Assembly: GCF_029369745.1 (NCBI RefSeq)
Contig: NZ_CP120210.1
Span: 4,898,001-4,962,000 of the forward strand
Reading direction: 5' to 3'
Length of the DNA stretch: 64,000 bases
Source of the DNA: Amycolatopsis sp. QT-25
GTDB taxonomy: Bacteria; Actinomycetota; Actinomycetes; Mycobacteriales; Pseudonocardiaceae
The position numbers and the translations under genes were made by a program. Within the stretch, counting starts at the first letter, position 1. Each line of letters begins with the position of its first letter. This document shows, one piece after another, positions 27,348-35,345 of this stretch. Under the pieces are notes generated by a model. The model was not told the DNA's origin. It saw nothing but the letters and a program-made list of their open reading frames with translations, and did not search any database.

Positions 27348-28448
27348 ATGGCGTCGACCATGGCGGCGGGAACGATGCCGTCGAAGGAGGCGCAGGCCGC
27401 GTGGCTGGACGCCTTGGGCGAGCGTTGTCTCGCCGAGGCCCACGGCTTCGTCGAAGCACGGGCCACCGAGCATTTCTCCGGCCGCGCCGAGGGCGAACTC
27501 GCGGAGACCGTCCTCCCGCAGTTCCTCGCCGGAGGGAAGTTCCTCCGGCCGATGTTCGCCTATGTCGGCTGGCGGTGCGGAGGCCCGGAATCGGACGCCG
27601 CCCTGCGGGCCGCCTCGAGCTTGGAACTGCTCCATTGTTTCGCGCTGGCACAGGACGACGTCATGGATGCCTCGGCGCTGCGGCGAGGCCGTCCCGCGCT
27701 GCACGTGCGATTCGCGCGGTGGCATGCCGAACAGGGGTGGGGTGGCTCCGCCGCCCGGTTCGGCGAATCCGCGGCGACCCTCGCCGGCGACCTCTTCCTG
27801 GTGTGGTCGGAGCAACTGCTCCGCGAGTCCGGCTTGGCGGCGGAAGCACTGTCGCGCGGCTGGCCGAGGTACGACGCGATGCGCGCGGAACTGGCGGTCG
27901 GGCAACTCGCCGATCTGGTGAACGACGCCCGGACGCTTCCCGGCTGGGACGCGCTGCTCGACGTACTGCGCCGGAAGTCCGGCAACTACACCGTCCGCAG
28001 GCCGCTGGAGTTCGGCGCGGCACTGGCGGGCTGCGGTCCGGACGTCATGGCCGCCCTCGCCGAGTACGGCGGCCTGATCGGTGAGGCGTTCCAGTTCCAG
28101 GACGACCTGCTCGGTGTCTTCGGTGATCCCGCGGTCACCGGCAAACCCGCCGGCCAGGACCTCCGCGACCGCAAGGCGTCCAGCGTCGTGGTGCTCGCCG
28201 TGGAGATGGCCGACCGGCGGCAGCGCGCCGACCTCGGTGAACTGCTGAACCTGACCACGGTCGACGACGACGCCGTCTCCCGCTGGCGCGAGTTGATCAC
28301 CGCGGCCGGAGCACGCGAACGCCTCGGCGAACTCATCCGGGAGCGCGCCGACAAGGCGCTCGCGGTGATCGACCCTGCCGTCGTCCCGCGACAGGCCGCG
28401 GACGCGCTGGCCGTCCTCGCCACCCGGTGCACGGAGCGCGACCAGTGA
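27348..28448 (+). CDS. crtE: Geranylgeranyl diphosphate synthase (polyprenyl synthetase)
   Basis: The 366-residue enzyme condenses isopentenyl diphosphate with an allylic diphosphate to give the C20 precursor of phytoene. The first Asp-rich motif is QDDVMD (about 104-109) and the second is FQDDLLGVFGD (about 250-260), with GGKFLRP upstream; all are diagnostic of trans-isoprenyl diphosphate synthases. ATG 27348 has GGAGGGAAG about 8 nt upstream. It is the first gene of the plus-strand carotenoid operon, and its TGA overlaps the GTG of crtI. Being next to crtI/crtB makes C20 product length likely. Confidence 0.93.
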   Translation: MASTMAAGTMPSKEAQAAWLDALGERCLAEAHGFVEARATEHFSGRAEGELAETVLPQFLAGGKFLRPMFAYVGWRCGGPESDAALRAASSLELLHCFALAQDDVMDASALRRGRPALHVRFARWHAEQGWGGSAARFGESAATLAGDLFLVWSEQLLRESGLAAEALSRGWPRYDAMRAELAVGQLADLVNDARTLPGWDALLDVLRRKSGNYTVRRPLEFGAALAGCGPDVMAALAEYGGLIGEAFQFQDDLLGVFGDPAVTGKPAGQDLRDRKASSVVVLAVEMADRRQRADLGELLNLTTVDDDAVSRWRELITAAGARERLGELIRERADKALAVIDPAVVPRQAADALAVLATRCTERDQ

Positions 28449-29962
28449 AGACGGTGCCCGGCCGGACGGAGAAGGTCGTCGTCGTCGGAGCGGGGCTGTC
28501 GGGCCTGGCCGCGGCTCTGCACTTGGCGGGCCGCGGGCGCGAGGTCACCGTCCTCGAACGCGACCCGGGCCCCGGTGGCCGCGCGGGCCGCGTCGAACGT
28601 CAGGGCTACCTGCTCGACACCGGTCCGACGGTGCTGACCATGCCGTCGATCCTTCAGGACACCTTCGGCGCCGTGGGCGCCGAACTGGACAGGGAATTGC
28701 CGCTCACCCGGCTCGATCCGGCCTACCTGGCACAGTTCGCCGACGGCAGCACGCTGCCCGTGCACACCGACGCCGTGGCGATGACGGACGCGATCCGCGA
28801 ATTCGCCGGGCCTGCCGAGGCCGCGGGCTACCGTCGGCTGCGCGACTGGCTGACCCGGCTCTACCGCATCGAGTTCGGGCGGTTCATCGACTCGAACATC
28901 GACTCACCGCTGGGCATGCTCAATCCGGACCTGGCCCGGCTGGTGGCACTGGGCGGATTCCGACGGCTGAACCCGAAAATCGGGTCCTTCCTGTCCGACG
29001 AGCGGCTCAAGCGGGTGTTCACCTTCCAAGCGCTCTACGCGGGCGAGTCGCCGATGCGGGCGCTGGCGTTGTACGCGATCATCTCCTACATGGACACCGT
29101 CGGCGGTGTCTACTTCCCGCCCGGCGGGGTCGCGGCGCTCCCCCGGGCACTCGCCCGGGTCGCCGCCGAGCACGGCGTCACCTTCCGTTACGGCGACGCC
29201 GTACACACGCTCGAACGCGACGGCAGCCGGATCCACGCGGTCCGCACGGCCGCCGGCGAACGCCACCCGTGCGACGCCGTCGTCCTGACCACCGAGCTGT
29301 CCGAGAGCTACCGGCTGCTCGGCCGAGCTCCGAAGCGGCCTGTTCCGCTACGTGCCGCGCCGTCGGCGCTGATCCTGCACACGGGTGGCCCCGATACCCG
29401 GCCCGACATCGGGCACCACACCATTTCCTTCGGACACGGCTGGCGCTCGACCTTCGACGAACTCATCACCGCCGGCCACCGCATGAGCGATCCGTCCCTG
29501 CTGATCACCCGGCCGACCGCGACCGACCCCGGCCTGGCACCCCCGGGCCGTCAGCTCTACTCGATCCTCGCGCCGGTCCCGAATCTCGACCGGGGCCCCG
29601 CGGATTGGGCCGCCGAAGCCGGACCGTACGCGGAGGAAATCCTGGCCGTCGCCCGGCAGCGGCTACTGCCGGATTTCGAACCCGAGTTCACCGAGATCAT
29701 CAGCCCCGCCGACTGGGCCGACCGCGGGCTCGTGGCAGGCACCCCGTTCAGCTACGCCCACTCCTTCGTCCAAACCGGACCGTTCCGTCCCCGGAACCTT
29801 CCTCGCGGAACCGAAAACGTCGTCCTCGCCGGAGGCGCGACGGTGCCGGGCGTGGGCGTGCCGACCGTCTTGATCTCCGGCAGGCTGGCCGCCGACCGGA
29901 TCACCGGCGGGTCCGGACGCCGCGCGCGCGTCCTCGATCTGGCCACGGAGGCGAGCCGATGA
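28445..29962 (+). CDS. crtI: Phytoene desaturase
   Basis: The 505-residue bacterial-type desaturase converts phytoene towards lycopene. VVVVGAGLSGLAAALHLAGR near residue 9 and ERDPGPGGRAG form the FAD site. The C-terminal signature NVVLAGGATVPGVGVPTVLI is typical of CrtI. The GTG start overlaps the crtE stop by 4 bp (GTGA) and its own stop overlaps crtB by 4 bp, so all three are translationally coupled. An in-frame ATG at 28427 lies within crtE and is less likely. Confidence 0.94.
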   Translation: MKTVPGRTEKVVVVGAGLSGLAAALHLAGRGREVTVLERDPGPGGRAGRVERQGYLLDTGPTVLTMPSILQDTFGAVGAELDRELPLTRLDPAYLAQFADGSTLPVHTDAVAMTDAIREFAGPAEAAGYRRLRDWLTRLYRIEFGRFIDSNIDSPLGMLNPDLARLVALGGFRRLNPKIGSFLSDERLKRVFTFQALYAGESPMRALALYAIISYMDTVGGVYFPPGGVAALPRALARVAAEHGVTFRYGDAVHTLERDGSRIHAVRTAAGERHPCDAVVLTTELSESYRLLGRAPKRPVPLRAAPSALILHTGGPDTRPDIGHHTISFGHGWRSTFDELITAGHRMSDPSLLITRPTATDPGLAPPGRQLYSILAPVPNLDRGPADWAAEAGPYAEEILAVARQRLLPDFEPEFTEIISPADWADRGLVAGTPFSYAHSFVQTGPFRPRNLPRGTENVVLAGGATVPGVGVPTVLISGRLAADRITGGSGRRARVLDLATEASR

Positions 29963-30921
29963 CCCGACGCGAACTCGACGCCGCCGAAATCCACGATCCC
30001 GGCCTGCGAGCCGCGTACACCTGGTGCCGCGACGTCAACGCCCGGCACGGCCGGACGTACTTCCTGGCGACCCGCATGCTGACGCCCGCGCAACGGCCCG
30101 CCGTCCACGCGCTCTACGGTTTCGCGCGGTGGCTGGACGACATCGTCGACGAACCCGACGCGGACGCCACCCCGGACTCCCTGACCGCCCGGCTGTCCGA
30201 AGTGGAGGAACGCTTTCTCGCCGACCTGACCGCGGGCACGAGCGGGGATCCCCTGTTGACGGCGGTGATCGACACGGCGGCCAGGTACGAGCTGGAAGAA
30301 TCGCTGTTCCGCGACTTCTTCACGTCGATGCGGATGGATCTGAGTGTCACCGACTACGCCACCAGGGGTGACCTCGACGAGTACGTGCGCGGTTCGGCGG
30401 AGGTGATCGGCCTGCAGGTGCTCCCGATCCTCGGCACGGTCGCGCCCCGCGAAGAGGCGGCACCGCGAGCCGCCGCGCTCGGCAAGGCCTTCCAGCTGAC
30501 GAACTTCCTCCGTGACGTCGCCGAGGACTTCGCGCGCGGACGGGTCTACCTGCCCGCCGACGAGCTCAAGGAACACGACGTCGACCGCGAACGGCTGTCC
30601 TGGTGCGCGGAACACGGCCGATCCGACCCGCACGTTCGGGCCGCGATCAAGGAACAGATCGCGGTGACCCGGCGCATCTACGCCGAGGCGCGGCCGGGAA
30701 TCGCGATGCTGCATCCGGTCTCGCGGCCCTGCGTGGCCACTGCCGCGATCCTGTACGGGGAAATCCTGGACCGGATCGAAGACGCGGACCACGACGTCTT
30801 CGCCGGGCGGGCGACGGTGTCCCGGCGGCGGCGGCTCGGGGTGGCTTGCGGCGCGCTCGCTCGTTCGCAGTGGGCTCGGACGCGGCATCCCGCCCCCGCT
30901 CCCCCGTCGGCGGTGGGCTGA
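29959..30921 (+). CDS. crtB: Phytoene synthase
   Basis: The 320-residue squalene/phytoene synthase joins two geranylgeranyl diphosphates head to head. The two Asp-rich motifs are WLDDIVDEPD (Asp60, 61 and 64) and FLRDVAEDFARGRVYLP. The ATG at 29959 overlaps the crtI stop (ATGA). The next gene's GTG begins immediately after its TGA. Confidence 0.95.
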   Translation: MTRRELDAAEIHDPGLRAAYTWCRDVNARHGRTYFLATRMLTPAQRPAVHALYGFARWLDDIVDEPDADATPDSLTARLSEVEERFLADLTAGTSGDPLLTAVIDTAARYELEESLFRDFFTSMRMDLSVTDYATRGDLDEYVRGSAEVIGLQVLPILGTVAPREEAAPRAAALGKAFQLTNFLRDVAEDFARGRVYLPADELKEHDVDRERLSWCAEHGRSDPHVRAAIKEQIAVTRRIYAEARPGIAMLHPVSRPCVATAAILYGEILDRIEDADHDVFAGRATVSRRRRLGVACGALARSQWARTRHPAPAPPSAVG

Positions 30922-31263
30922 GTGGGCAAGTTCGAATACCTGGTCGTACTGGCGGCCTGCGTACTGGTGACGTTGCCGGGGGAAATCGCGGGTGCCCGGG
31001 TGTACCGGCAGCCGAAACGTCTTGCCCGCGCGCTGCTCCCGGTGGCCGCGGTCTTCCTCGTCTGGGACGCGCTGGCGATCGCCGGCGAGGTCTGGACCTA
31101 CGCGCCCGAATTCGTCACCGGCGTTCGTGCGCCGTTTTCCCTCCCGCTGGAAGAGATCCTGTTCTTCGTCGTGATCCCGATCTGCGGGGTGCTGACCTAC
31201 GAAGCGGTCCAGCTCACCCTCACCTCGGTCCGGCACCGCGGTAAACAGCCGGTCCGGCGATGA
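30922..31263 (+). CDS. crtYc: Lycopene cyclase subunit (CrtYc type)
   Basis: This 113-residue membrane protein is one half of the heterodimeric lycopene cyclase of actinobacteria. Three hydrophobic segments are visible (about 5-20, 34-55 and 75-95), with the conserved PLEEILFFVVIP near 74-85. The GTG start directly abuts the crtB stop, and its end overlaps crtYd. It works with CrtYd to form beta (or epsilon) rings. Confidence 0.92.
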   Translation: MGKFEYLVVLAACVLVTLPGEIAGARVYRQPKRLARALLPVAAVFLVWDALAIAGEVWTYAPEFVTGVRAPFSLPLEEILFFVVIPICGVLTYEAVQLTLTSVRHRGKQPVRR

Positions 31264-31580
31264 TCCCTTGGGGTTACACCGTTCCGGCCGTCGCCTCGGT
31301 GATCGTCGTCGCACTCGTCGAGCTCGTCGTGGTGAGAACCGGCCTGTTCCGCAAACCCGCCTACTGGCTCACGATGGTGATCGTCACCGGTTTCCAGATC
31401 CCCGTCGACGGCTGGCTGACGAAGCTTTCGGCGCCGATCGTCCTCTACGCGCCCGAGCACATCACCGGCTGGCGGTTCCCCTGGGACATTCCGGTCGAAG
31501 ACTTCTTCTTCGGTTTCGCGCTGGTGACCGCCGTACTGCTGCTGTGGGAACGAGCCCGATCACGAGAGGAAGCGCGATGA
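31260..31580 (+). CDS. crtYd: Lycopene cyclase subunit (CrtYd type)
   Basis: The 106-residue partner of CrtYc has three predicted membrane segments and the motif PVEDFFFGFALVT (about 79-91), matching the PLEE(I/L)LFF motif of its paralogue. ATG 31260 overlaps the crtYc stop and its own stop overlaps the methyltransferase start (ATGA). Confidence 0.92.
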   Translation: MIPWGYTVPAVASVIVVALVELVVVRTGLFRKPAYWLTMVIVTGFQIPVDGWLTKLSAPIVLYAPEHITGWRFPWDIPVEDFFFGFALVTAVLLLWERARSREEAR

Positions 31581-32308
31581 ACGCCATGGCGCGAGACGGT
31601 TTGCCGCGCGAGACCGTGCCCTCGGCCTTCGACACCGAAGCCCGGTTCTACGACCGCCTCGTCGGCGCGAATCCCGGCTACCACGAACATCTGCGCCTTT
31701 CCGCCCGGCGGCTCGCCCTTCCCGAAGAGGCGCCCGGACCGCGGGTGCTGGACGCCGGCTGCGGCACCGGCGCGTCCACCGCGGCCCTCTTGTCCGTGCT
31801 GCCGAACGCCCGGATCACCGCCTTCGACGCGTCCGGCGAAATGCTGGCGCGAGCCCGGAGCAAGACCTGGCCAGACAGTGTCGAATTCGTGCACACACCG
31901 GTCGAGGAACTGGCCGGGATCCGCGGCCCGTTCGACGGTATCCTGGCGGCGTACCTGCTGCGAAACCTCACCGACCCGGCCACCCAGCTACGACGGCTTC
32001 GCGACCTGCTCCGGCCAGGCGGCCGGATCGCCGTGCACGAGTACTCCGTCCGCGACTCCCGGCGCGCACGCTGGGTCTGGAACACCGTCTGCGCGGGCGT
32101 GATCATCCCGCTCGGGAAACTCACCACCGGCGACGCCACGCTCTACCGTCATCTTCGCCGCAGCGTCCTCGAGTTCGACGGCATCACCACACTCGCCCGG
32201 CGCCTCACCGACGCCGGCTTCACCGACGTCCACACCGCGACCGTCCCTGGCTGGCAGCGGGACATCGTCCACACCGTCGTCGGCACCGCACCGCCGGAGA
32301 CGGCGTGA
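31577..32308 (+). CDS. SAM-dependent methyltransferase, CrtT-like
   Basis: The 243-residue class I methyltransferase has motif I VLDAGCGTGAS (about 55-65), the acidic TAFDASGEML after it, and RNLTDP. It resembles the UbiE/CrtT group. In Streptomyces isorenieratene clusters crtT follows crtY and precedes crtU; here too it ends the operon, and a CrtU-like remnant follows at once. Its substrate (carotenoid or quinone) cannot be told from sequence. Confidence 0.85.
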   Translation: MNAMARDGLPRETVPSAFDTEARFYDRLVGANPGYHEHLRLSARRLALPEEAPGPRVLDAGCGTGASTAALLSVLPNARITAFDASGEMLARARSKTWPDSVEFVHTPVEELAGIRGPFDGILAAYLLRNLTDPATQLRRLRDLLRPGGRIAVHEYSVRDSRRARWVWNTVCAGVIIPLGKLTTGDATLYRHLRRSVLEFDGITTLARRLTDAGFTDVHTATVPGWQRDIVHTVVGTAPPETA

Positions 32309-32315
32309 CCCGAGC

Positions 32316-32454
32316 CGGGGTTTCCCCGCGTTCTTCCGCCAGTACCACAACCTGCGCGCCCAACGCCGAGCTCTCGACTCCGCGACGGCGGCCGCGCCTT
32401 CCCCGCTGTCACCGGTGACCGAAGACTGCCACACCGGCGACCGCCTGGCTCCCT
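32316..32454 (+). pseudogene. Remnant resembling CrtU (beta-ring desaturase/methylase)
   Basis: Starting 8 nt past the methyltransferase stop, one frame reads RGFPAFFRQYHNLRAQRRAL with no start codon. From memory, actinobacterial CrtU and cyanobacterial CruE carry a nearly identical segment (RGFHAFFRQYYNLR). The expected N-terminal FAD-binding part is missing and the match fades within about 45 codons, so this would be a deletion relic of crtU in the standard crtY-crtT-crtU order. The match is short and made by eye, so it could be coincidence. Confidence 0.5.
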
Positions 32455-32573
32455 CATGGACACGCTCCCGCTCCGGCAAGGTCACCGTTGGGCAACTTCG
32501 CCGACTCGCCGAAGACCCCGTCGTTACGCTCCTGCCGAACCTGGGCGAAGTGCCCGTTCCGGAAGGGAGAACC

Positions 32574-32912
32574 ATGAGTCGCAAGTATCGCCTGACGACC
32601 ATGCTGGCCGCCGGTATCGCCGTCGCGGCATCGGTGGTCGCACCCGCGACCGCCATGGCCGCGCCGAACTGCACGTCGGATCTGTGCCTGTGGTCGGGCA
32701 CCAACTACACCGGCACGAAGAGCTCGGCGGGGTACTTCGACAAGAACACCCACTGTTATCCGGACAAGCACTACAACTCCGCGGTCAGCCGCACCGGGTA
32801 CAGCATCCGGATGTACAACGGCTCCTCGTGCAACGGCCCGTCGTTCGTGCTCGGCCCGGGCGCGCAGGTCGCGAAGACGAAGTTCGTGGTGCACAGCTTC
32901 CGCCGCGCCTGA
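32574..32912 (+). CDS. Secreted peptidase-inhibitor family I36-like protein
   Basis: The 112-residue precursor has a signal peptide ending near ATAMAAP (about residue 30). The mature part of about 82 residues has four Cys and the pattern CLWSGTNYTGTK, then NSAVSRTG and a final FVVHSF strand, typical of the beta/gamma-crystallin-like I36 inhibitors of actinomycetes (SMI-type metalloprotease inhibitors). Export is clear; inhibition of a protease is inference from the family. ATG 32574 has AAGGGAG 5 nt upstream. Confidence 0.83.
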   Translation: MSRKYRLTTMLAAGIAVAASVVAPATAMAAPNCTSDLCLWSGTNYTGTKSSAGYFDKNTHCYPDKHYNSAVSRTGYSIRMYNGSSCNGPSFVLGPGAQVAKTKFVVHSFRRA

Positions 32913-33165
32913 TCGGAAGGTTGCGCGGGTCCGATCGCGCTCGCGCATGTCCACAAGGGACAAACCCGATCGGTCGACGCTCGTTTGACGGCTGTAGAAC
33001 GAGTCCATTCGGGGTCGTGCCACACGTACGTCCTGCCGTCTGATCCCGGCAGTCCCGGTGTCCCCATGCCGCGAAGGGGGGACACCGGGCGCCGGACTCA
33101 CCGGAAGAGCCGCTGTCGCGGAACTTCGCCTACGCGAGCAGGCCAGGCCACCCGCACGGCTCCGG

Positions 33166-34233
33166 TCATCGCGCGGTCCAGCGTTTCCGAAGCCAGAGGC
33201 TGACGTAGACCAGCGCGACCAGAACGGGCACCTCGATCAGCGGCCCGACCACCCCGGCGAGCGCCTGCCCCGATGTCACGCCGAAGACACCGATGGCGAC
33301 GGCGATCGCGAGCTCGAAGTTGTTGCCGGCGGCGGTGAAAGCCAGCGTCGTCGTGCGCTCGTACGACAGCCCGGACGCCTTGCCCAGCAGGTAGCCGCCG
33401 ATCCACATGATCGCGAAGTACACCAGCAGCGGCAGCGCGATCCGCGCGACGTCGAGCGGACGGGAAGTGATGTTGTCACCTTGCAACGCGAACAGGACCA
33501 CGATGGTGAACAACAGGCCGTAGAGCGCGATCGGACCGATCTTGGGCAGGAACCTGCTCTCGTACCAGTCCCGTCCCTTGTTTCGCTCCCCGATACGGCG
33601 CGAAAGGTATCCGGCGGCGAGCGGGATACCGAGGAAGATGATCACGCTCAGCGCGATCTCCCACGGCGAGAAGTCGACGCTCGTGGTGTCGAGGCCCAGC
33701 CAGCCCGGCAGCAGATCGAGGTAGAACCAGCCGAGCACGCCGAACATGATGACCTGGAAGACCGAATTCAGCGCGACCAGCACCGCCGCGGCCTCCCGGT
33801 CGCCGCAGGCGAGGTCGTTCCAGATGATCACCATCGCGATGCAGCGGGCGAGACCGACGATGATCAGCCCGGTCCGGTACTCCGGCAGATCGGGCAGCAT
33901 CAGCCAGGCGAGCGCGAACATCAGCGCCGGACCGAGAATCCAGTTCAGCACCAAGGACAGCACCATCGTGCGCTTGTCGCTGGTGACGGTGTCGAGTTTG
34001 TCGTAACGGACCTTCGCCAGCACCGGGTACATCATCAGCAACAGACCCAGCGCGATCGGCAGCGAGACCTGCCCGATCTTCACCGCGTCCAGCACTCCCT
34101 GCAGACCGGGGAGCACGCTGCCCAGCAGGAGCCCGGAGCCCATCGCGACGATGATCCAGACCGGGAGGAACCGGTCCAGAAAGGACAGTTCGTGCAGGAC
34201 GCCGGTGTCGGCCTTGTCGGCGGTTCGAGTCAC
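33166..34233 (-). CDS. acr3: Arsenite efflux transporter, ACR3 type
   Basis: This 355-residue, ten-segment membrane protein exports arsenite. The conserved Cys-containing segment GLARCIAMVIIWNDLACGD matches the functional site of ACR3. GTG 34233 has GGAG about 14 nt upstream, 31 nt after the arsC stop. It is co-transcribed with arsC, so arsenate reduced to arsenite is pumped out. Confidence 0.92.
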   Translation of the reverse strand: MTRTADKADTGVLHELSFLDRFLPVWIIVAMGSGLLLGSVLPGLQGVLDAVKIGQVSLPIALGLLLMMYPVLAKVRYDKLDTVTSDKRTMVLSLVLNWILGPALMFALAWLMLPDLPEYRTGLIIVGLARCIAMVIIWNDLACGDREAAAVLVALNSVFQVIMFGVLGWFYLDLLPGWLGLDTTSVDFSPWEIALSVIIFLGIPLAAGYLSRRIGERNKGRDWYESRFLPKIGPIALYGLLFTIVVLFALQGDNITSRPLDVARIALPLLVYFAIMWIGGYLLGKASGLSYERTTTLAFTAAGNNFELAIAVAIGVFGVTSGQALAGVVGPLIEVPVLVALVYVSLWLRKRWTAR

Positions 34234-34264
34234 GAGGCTGGTCTCCAGAAGTCGGCAGTGAGGA

Positions 34265-34669
34265 TCAGGCGTCGAGAATTTCGGCGACCAGGCCACGGAC
34301 CCGCCGGTCGATCTCGTCGCGGATCGGGCGAACGGCCTCCACGCCCCGGCCTGCCGGATCCTCCAGCGGCCAGTCGAGGTACCGCTGGCCGGGGAACACC
34401 GGACAGGTGTCACCACAGCCCATCGTGATCACCACGTCGGAGGCCTCGACGTCCTGCGTGGACAGCTTGCTCGGCACCTCGGCGGTGATGTCCAGACCCC
34501 ACTCGGCCAGTGCGGCGGCGGCGGCGGGGTTCACTTTCTCCGCGGGCTCGGAGCCCGCGGACCGCACGGCGATGCGGCCGAGCGAGTAATGCTGCAACAG
34601 CGCGGCGGCCATCTGCGAGCGGCCGGCGTTGTGCACGCACACGAACAGCACCTCGGGCGTGCGGGTCAT
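34265..34669 (-). CDS. arsC: Arsenate reductase, low-molecular-weight phosphatase fold
   Basis: The 134-residue enzyme reduces arsenate. The P-loop CVHNAGRS gives the nucleophile Cys11 and Arg17 (CX5R). Cys85 and Cys89 in MGCGDTCPVF form the redox pair of the thioredoxin- or mycothiol-linked class. ATG 34669 has AAAGGAA 7 nt upstream. It is first in the arsC-acr3 unit, divergent from arsR. Confidence 0.93.
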   Translation of the reverse strand: MTRTPEVLFVCVHNAGRSQMAAALLQHYSLGRIAVRSAGSEPAEKVNPAAAAALAEWGLDITAEVPSKLSTQDVEASDVVITMGCGDTCPVFPGQRYLDWPLEDPAGRGVEAVRPIRDEIDRRVRGLVAEILDA

Positions 34670-34714
34670 ACCCGTTCCTTTCGCCGGCCTTACTGAATCG
34701 AAGTATGCCGATGC

Positions 34715-34746
34715 AATTGAAGAGCTTGGATCGAGATTTGTCAATT
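34715..34746. promoter_or_regulatory. Candidate ArsR operator
   Basis: AATTGA (34715-34720) and TCAATT (34741-34746) form an inverted repeat in the A/T-rich gap between arsC and arsR, where the shared promoter should be. A second TGAATCGA-like half-site lies near 34694. ArsR proteins bind short A/T-rich dyads; this assignment is by position and symmetry only. Confidence 0.45.
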
Positions 34747-34794
34747 CAGTGGGTATGGTGGACTTCGACGGAAGCCGGCAGCGAAGGAGGGCCC

Positions 34795-35205
34795 GTGGCG
34801 AGCGAGAACGGCCGTACCCGGAAACCGGTCGCGGTGACCCTGCTGATGGCCGAACCCGCCGCGGTCGTCGACCCCGGCGACGCCGAGGCGGCGGCCAAGC
34901 TCTTCAAGGCACTGTCGGACCCGGTGCGGATCCGGCTGCTGTCGCTGGTGCGGTACTCCCCCGGCGGCGAGGCGTGCTTCTGCGACCTGGCCGAAGAGTT
35001 CGACATGCCCCAGCCCTCGCTCAGCCACCACCTGCGCGTACTGGTCTCCGCCGGCATCCTCGAGCGGGAGCGGCGCGGCACGTGGAGTTGGTACACCATC
35101 GTCCCCGAACCGCTGGAAACCCTCGAGAGCCTGCTTCGCTCGGGTGGCCCACTCGCCGACCGGCCTGCCCGCCTCACCGAAGCGGAACGCGACACGAGGT
35201 GCTGA
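34795..35205 (+). CDS. arsR: ArsR-family arsenite-responsive repressor
   Basis: The 136-residue winged-helix protein has the core FKALSDPVRIRLLSLV, then the metal-site Cys61 and Cys63 (EACFCDLAEEF), and the recognition helix QPSLSHHLRVLVSAG. The CxC at this place is the As(III) site of the classic ArsR type. GTG 34795 has AAGGAGG 5 nt upstream. It is divergent from arsC-acr3, which it presumably represses along with itself. Confidence 0.93.
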   Translation: MASENGRTRKPVAVTLLMAEPAAVVDPGDAEAAAKLFKALSDPVRIRLLSLVRYSPGGEACFCDLAEEFDMPQPSLSHHLRVLVSAGILERERRGTWSWYTIVPEPLETLESLLRSGGPLADRPARLTEAERDTRC

Positions 35206-35345
35206 CCGGACGCCGCGTCAGCGGCTGCGCGGGAACGCCGCCGGTCACGGGCGGCCGGACAACCCCGGTTTCGGACGAGGAACGCCGGTGAGGTGAACTG
35301 GACCCAGCGGCAGACGCTCATGATCGCACCCCGGAGGAGTCGAGT

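Noticed and set aside
28904..29266. 120-codon antisense frame in crtI
   Set aside because: Shadow of crtI with no independent support.
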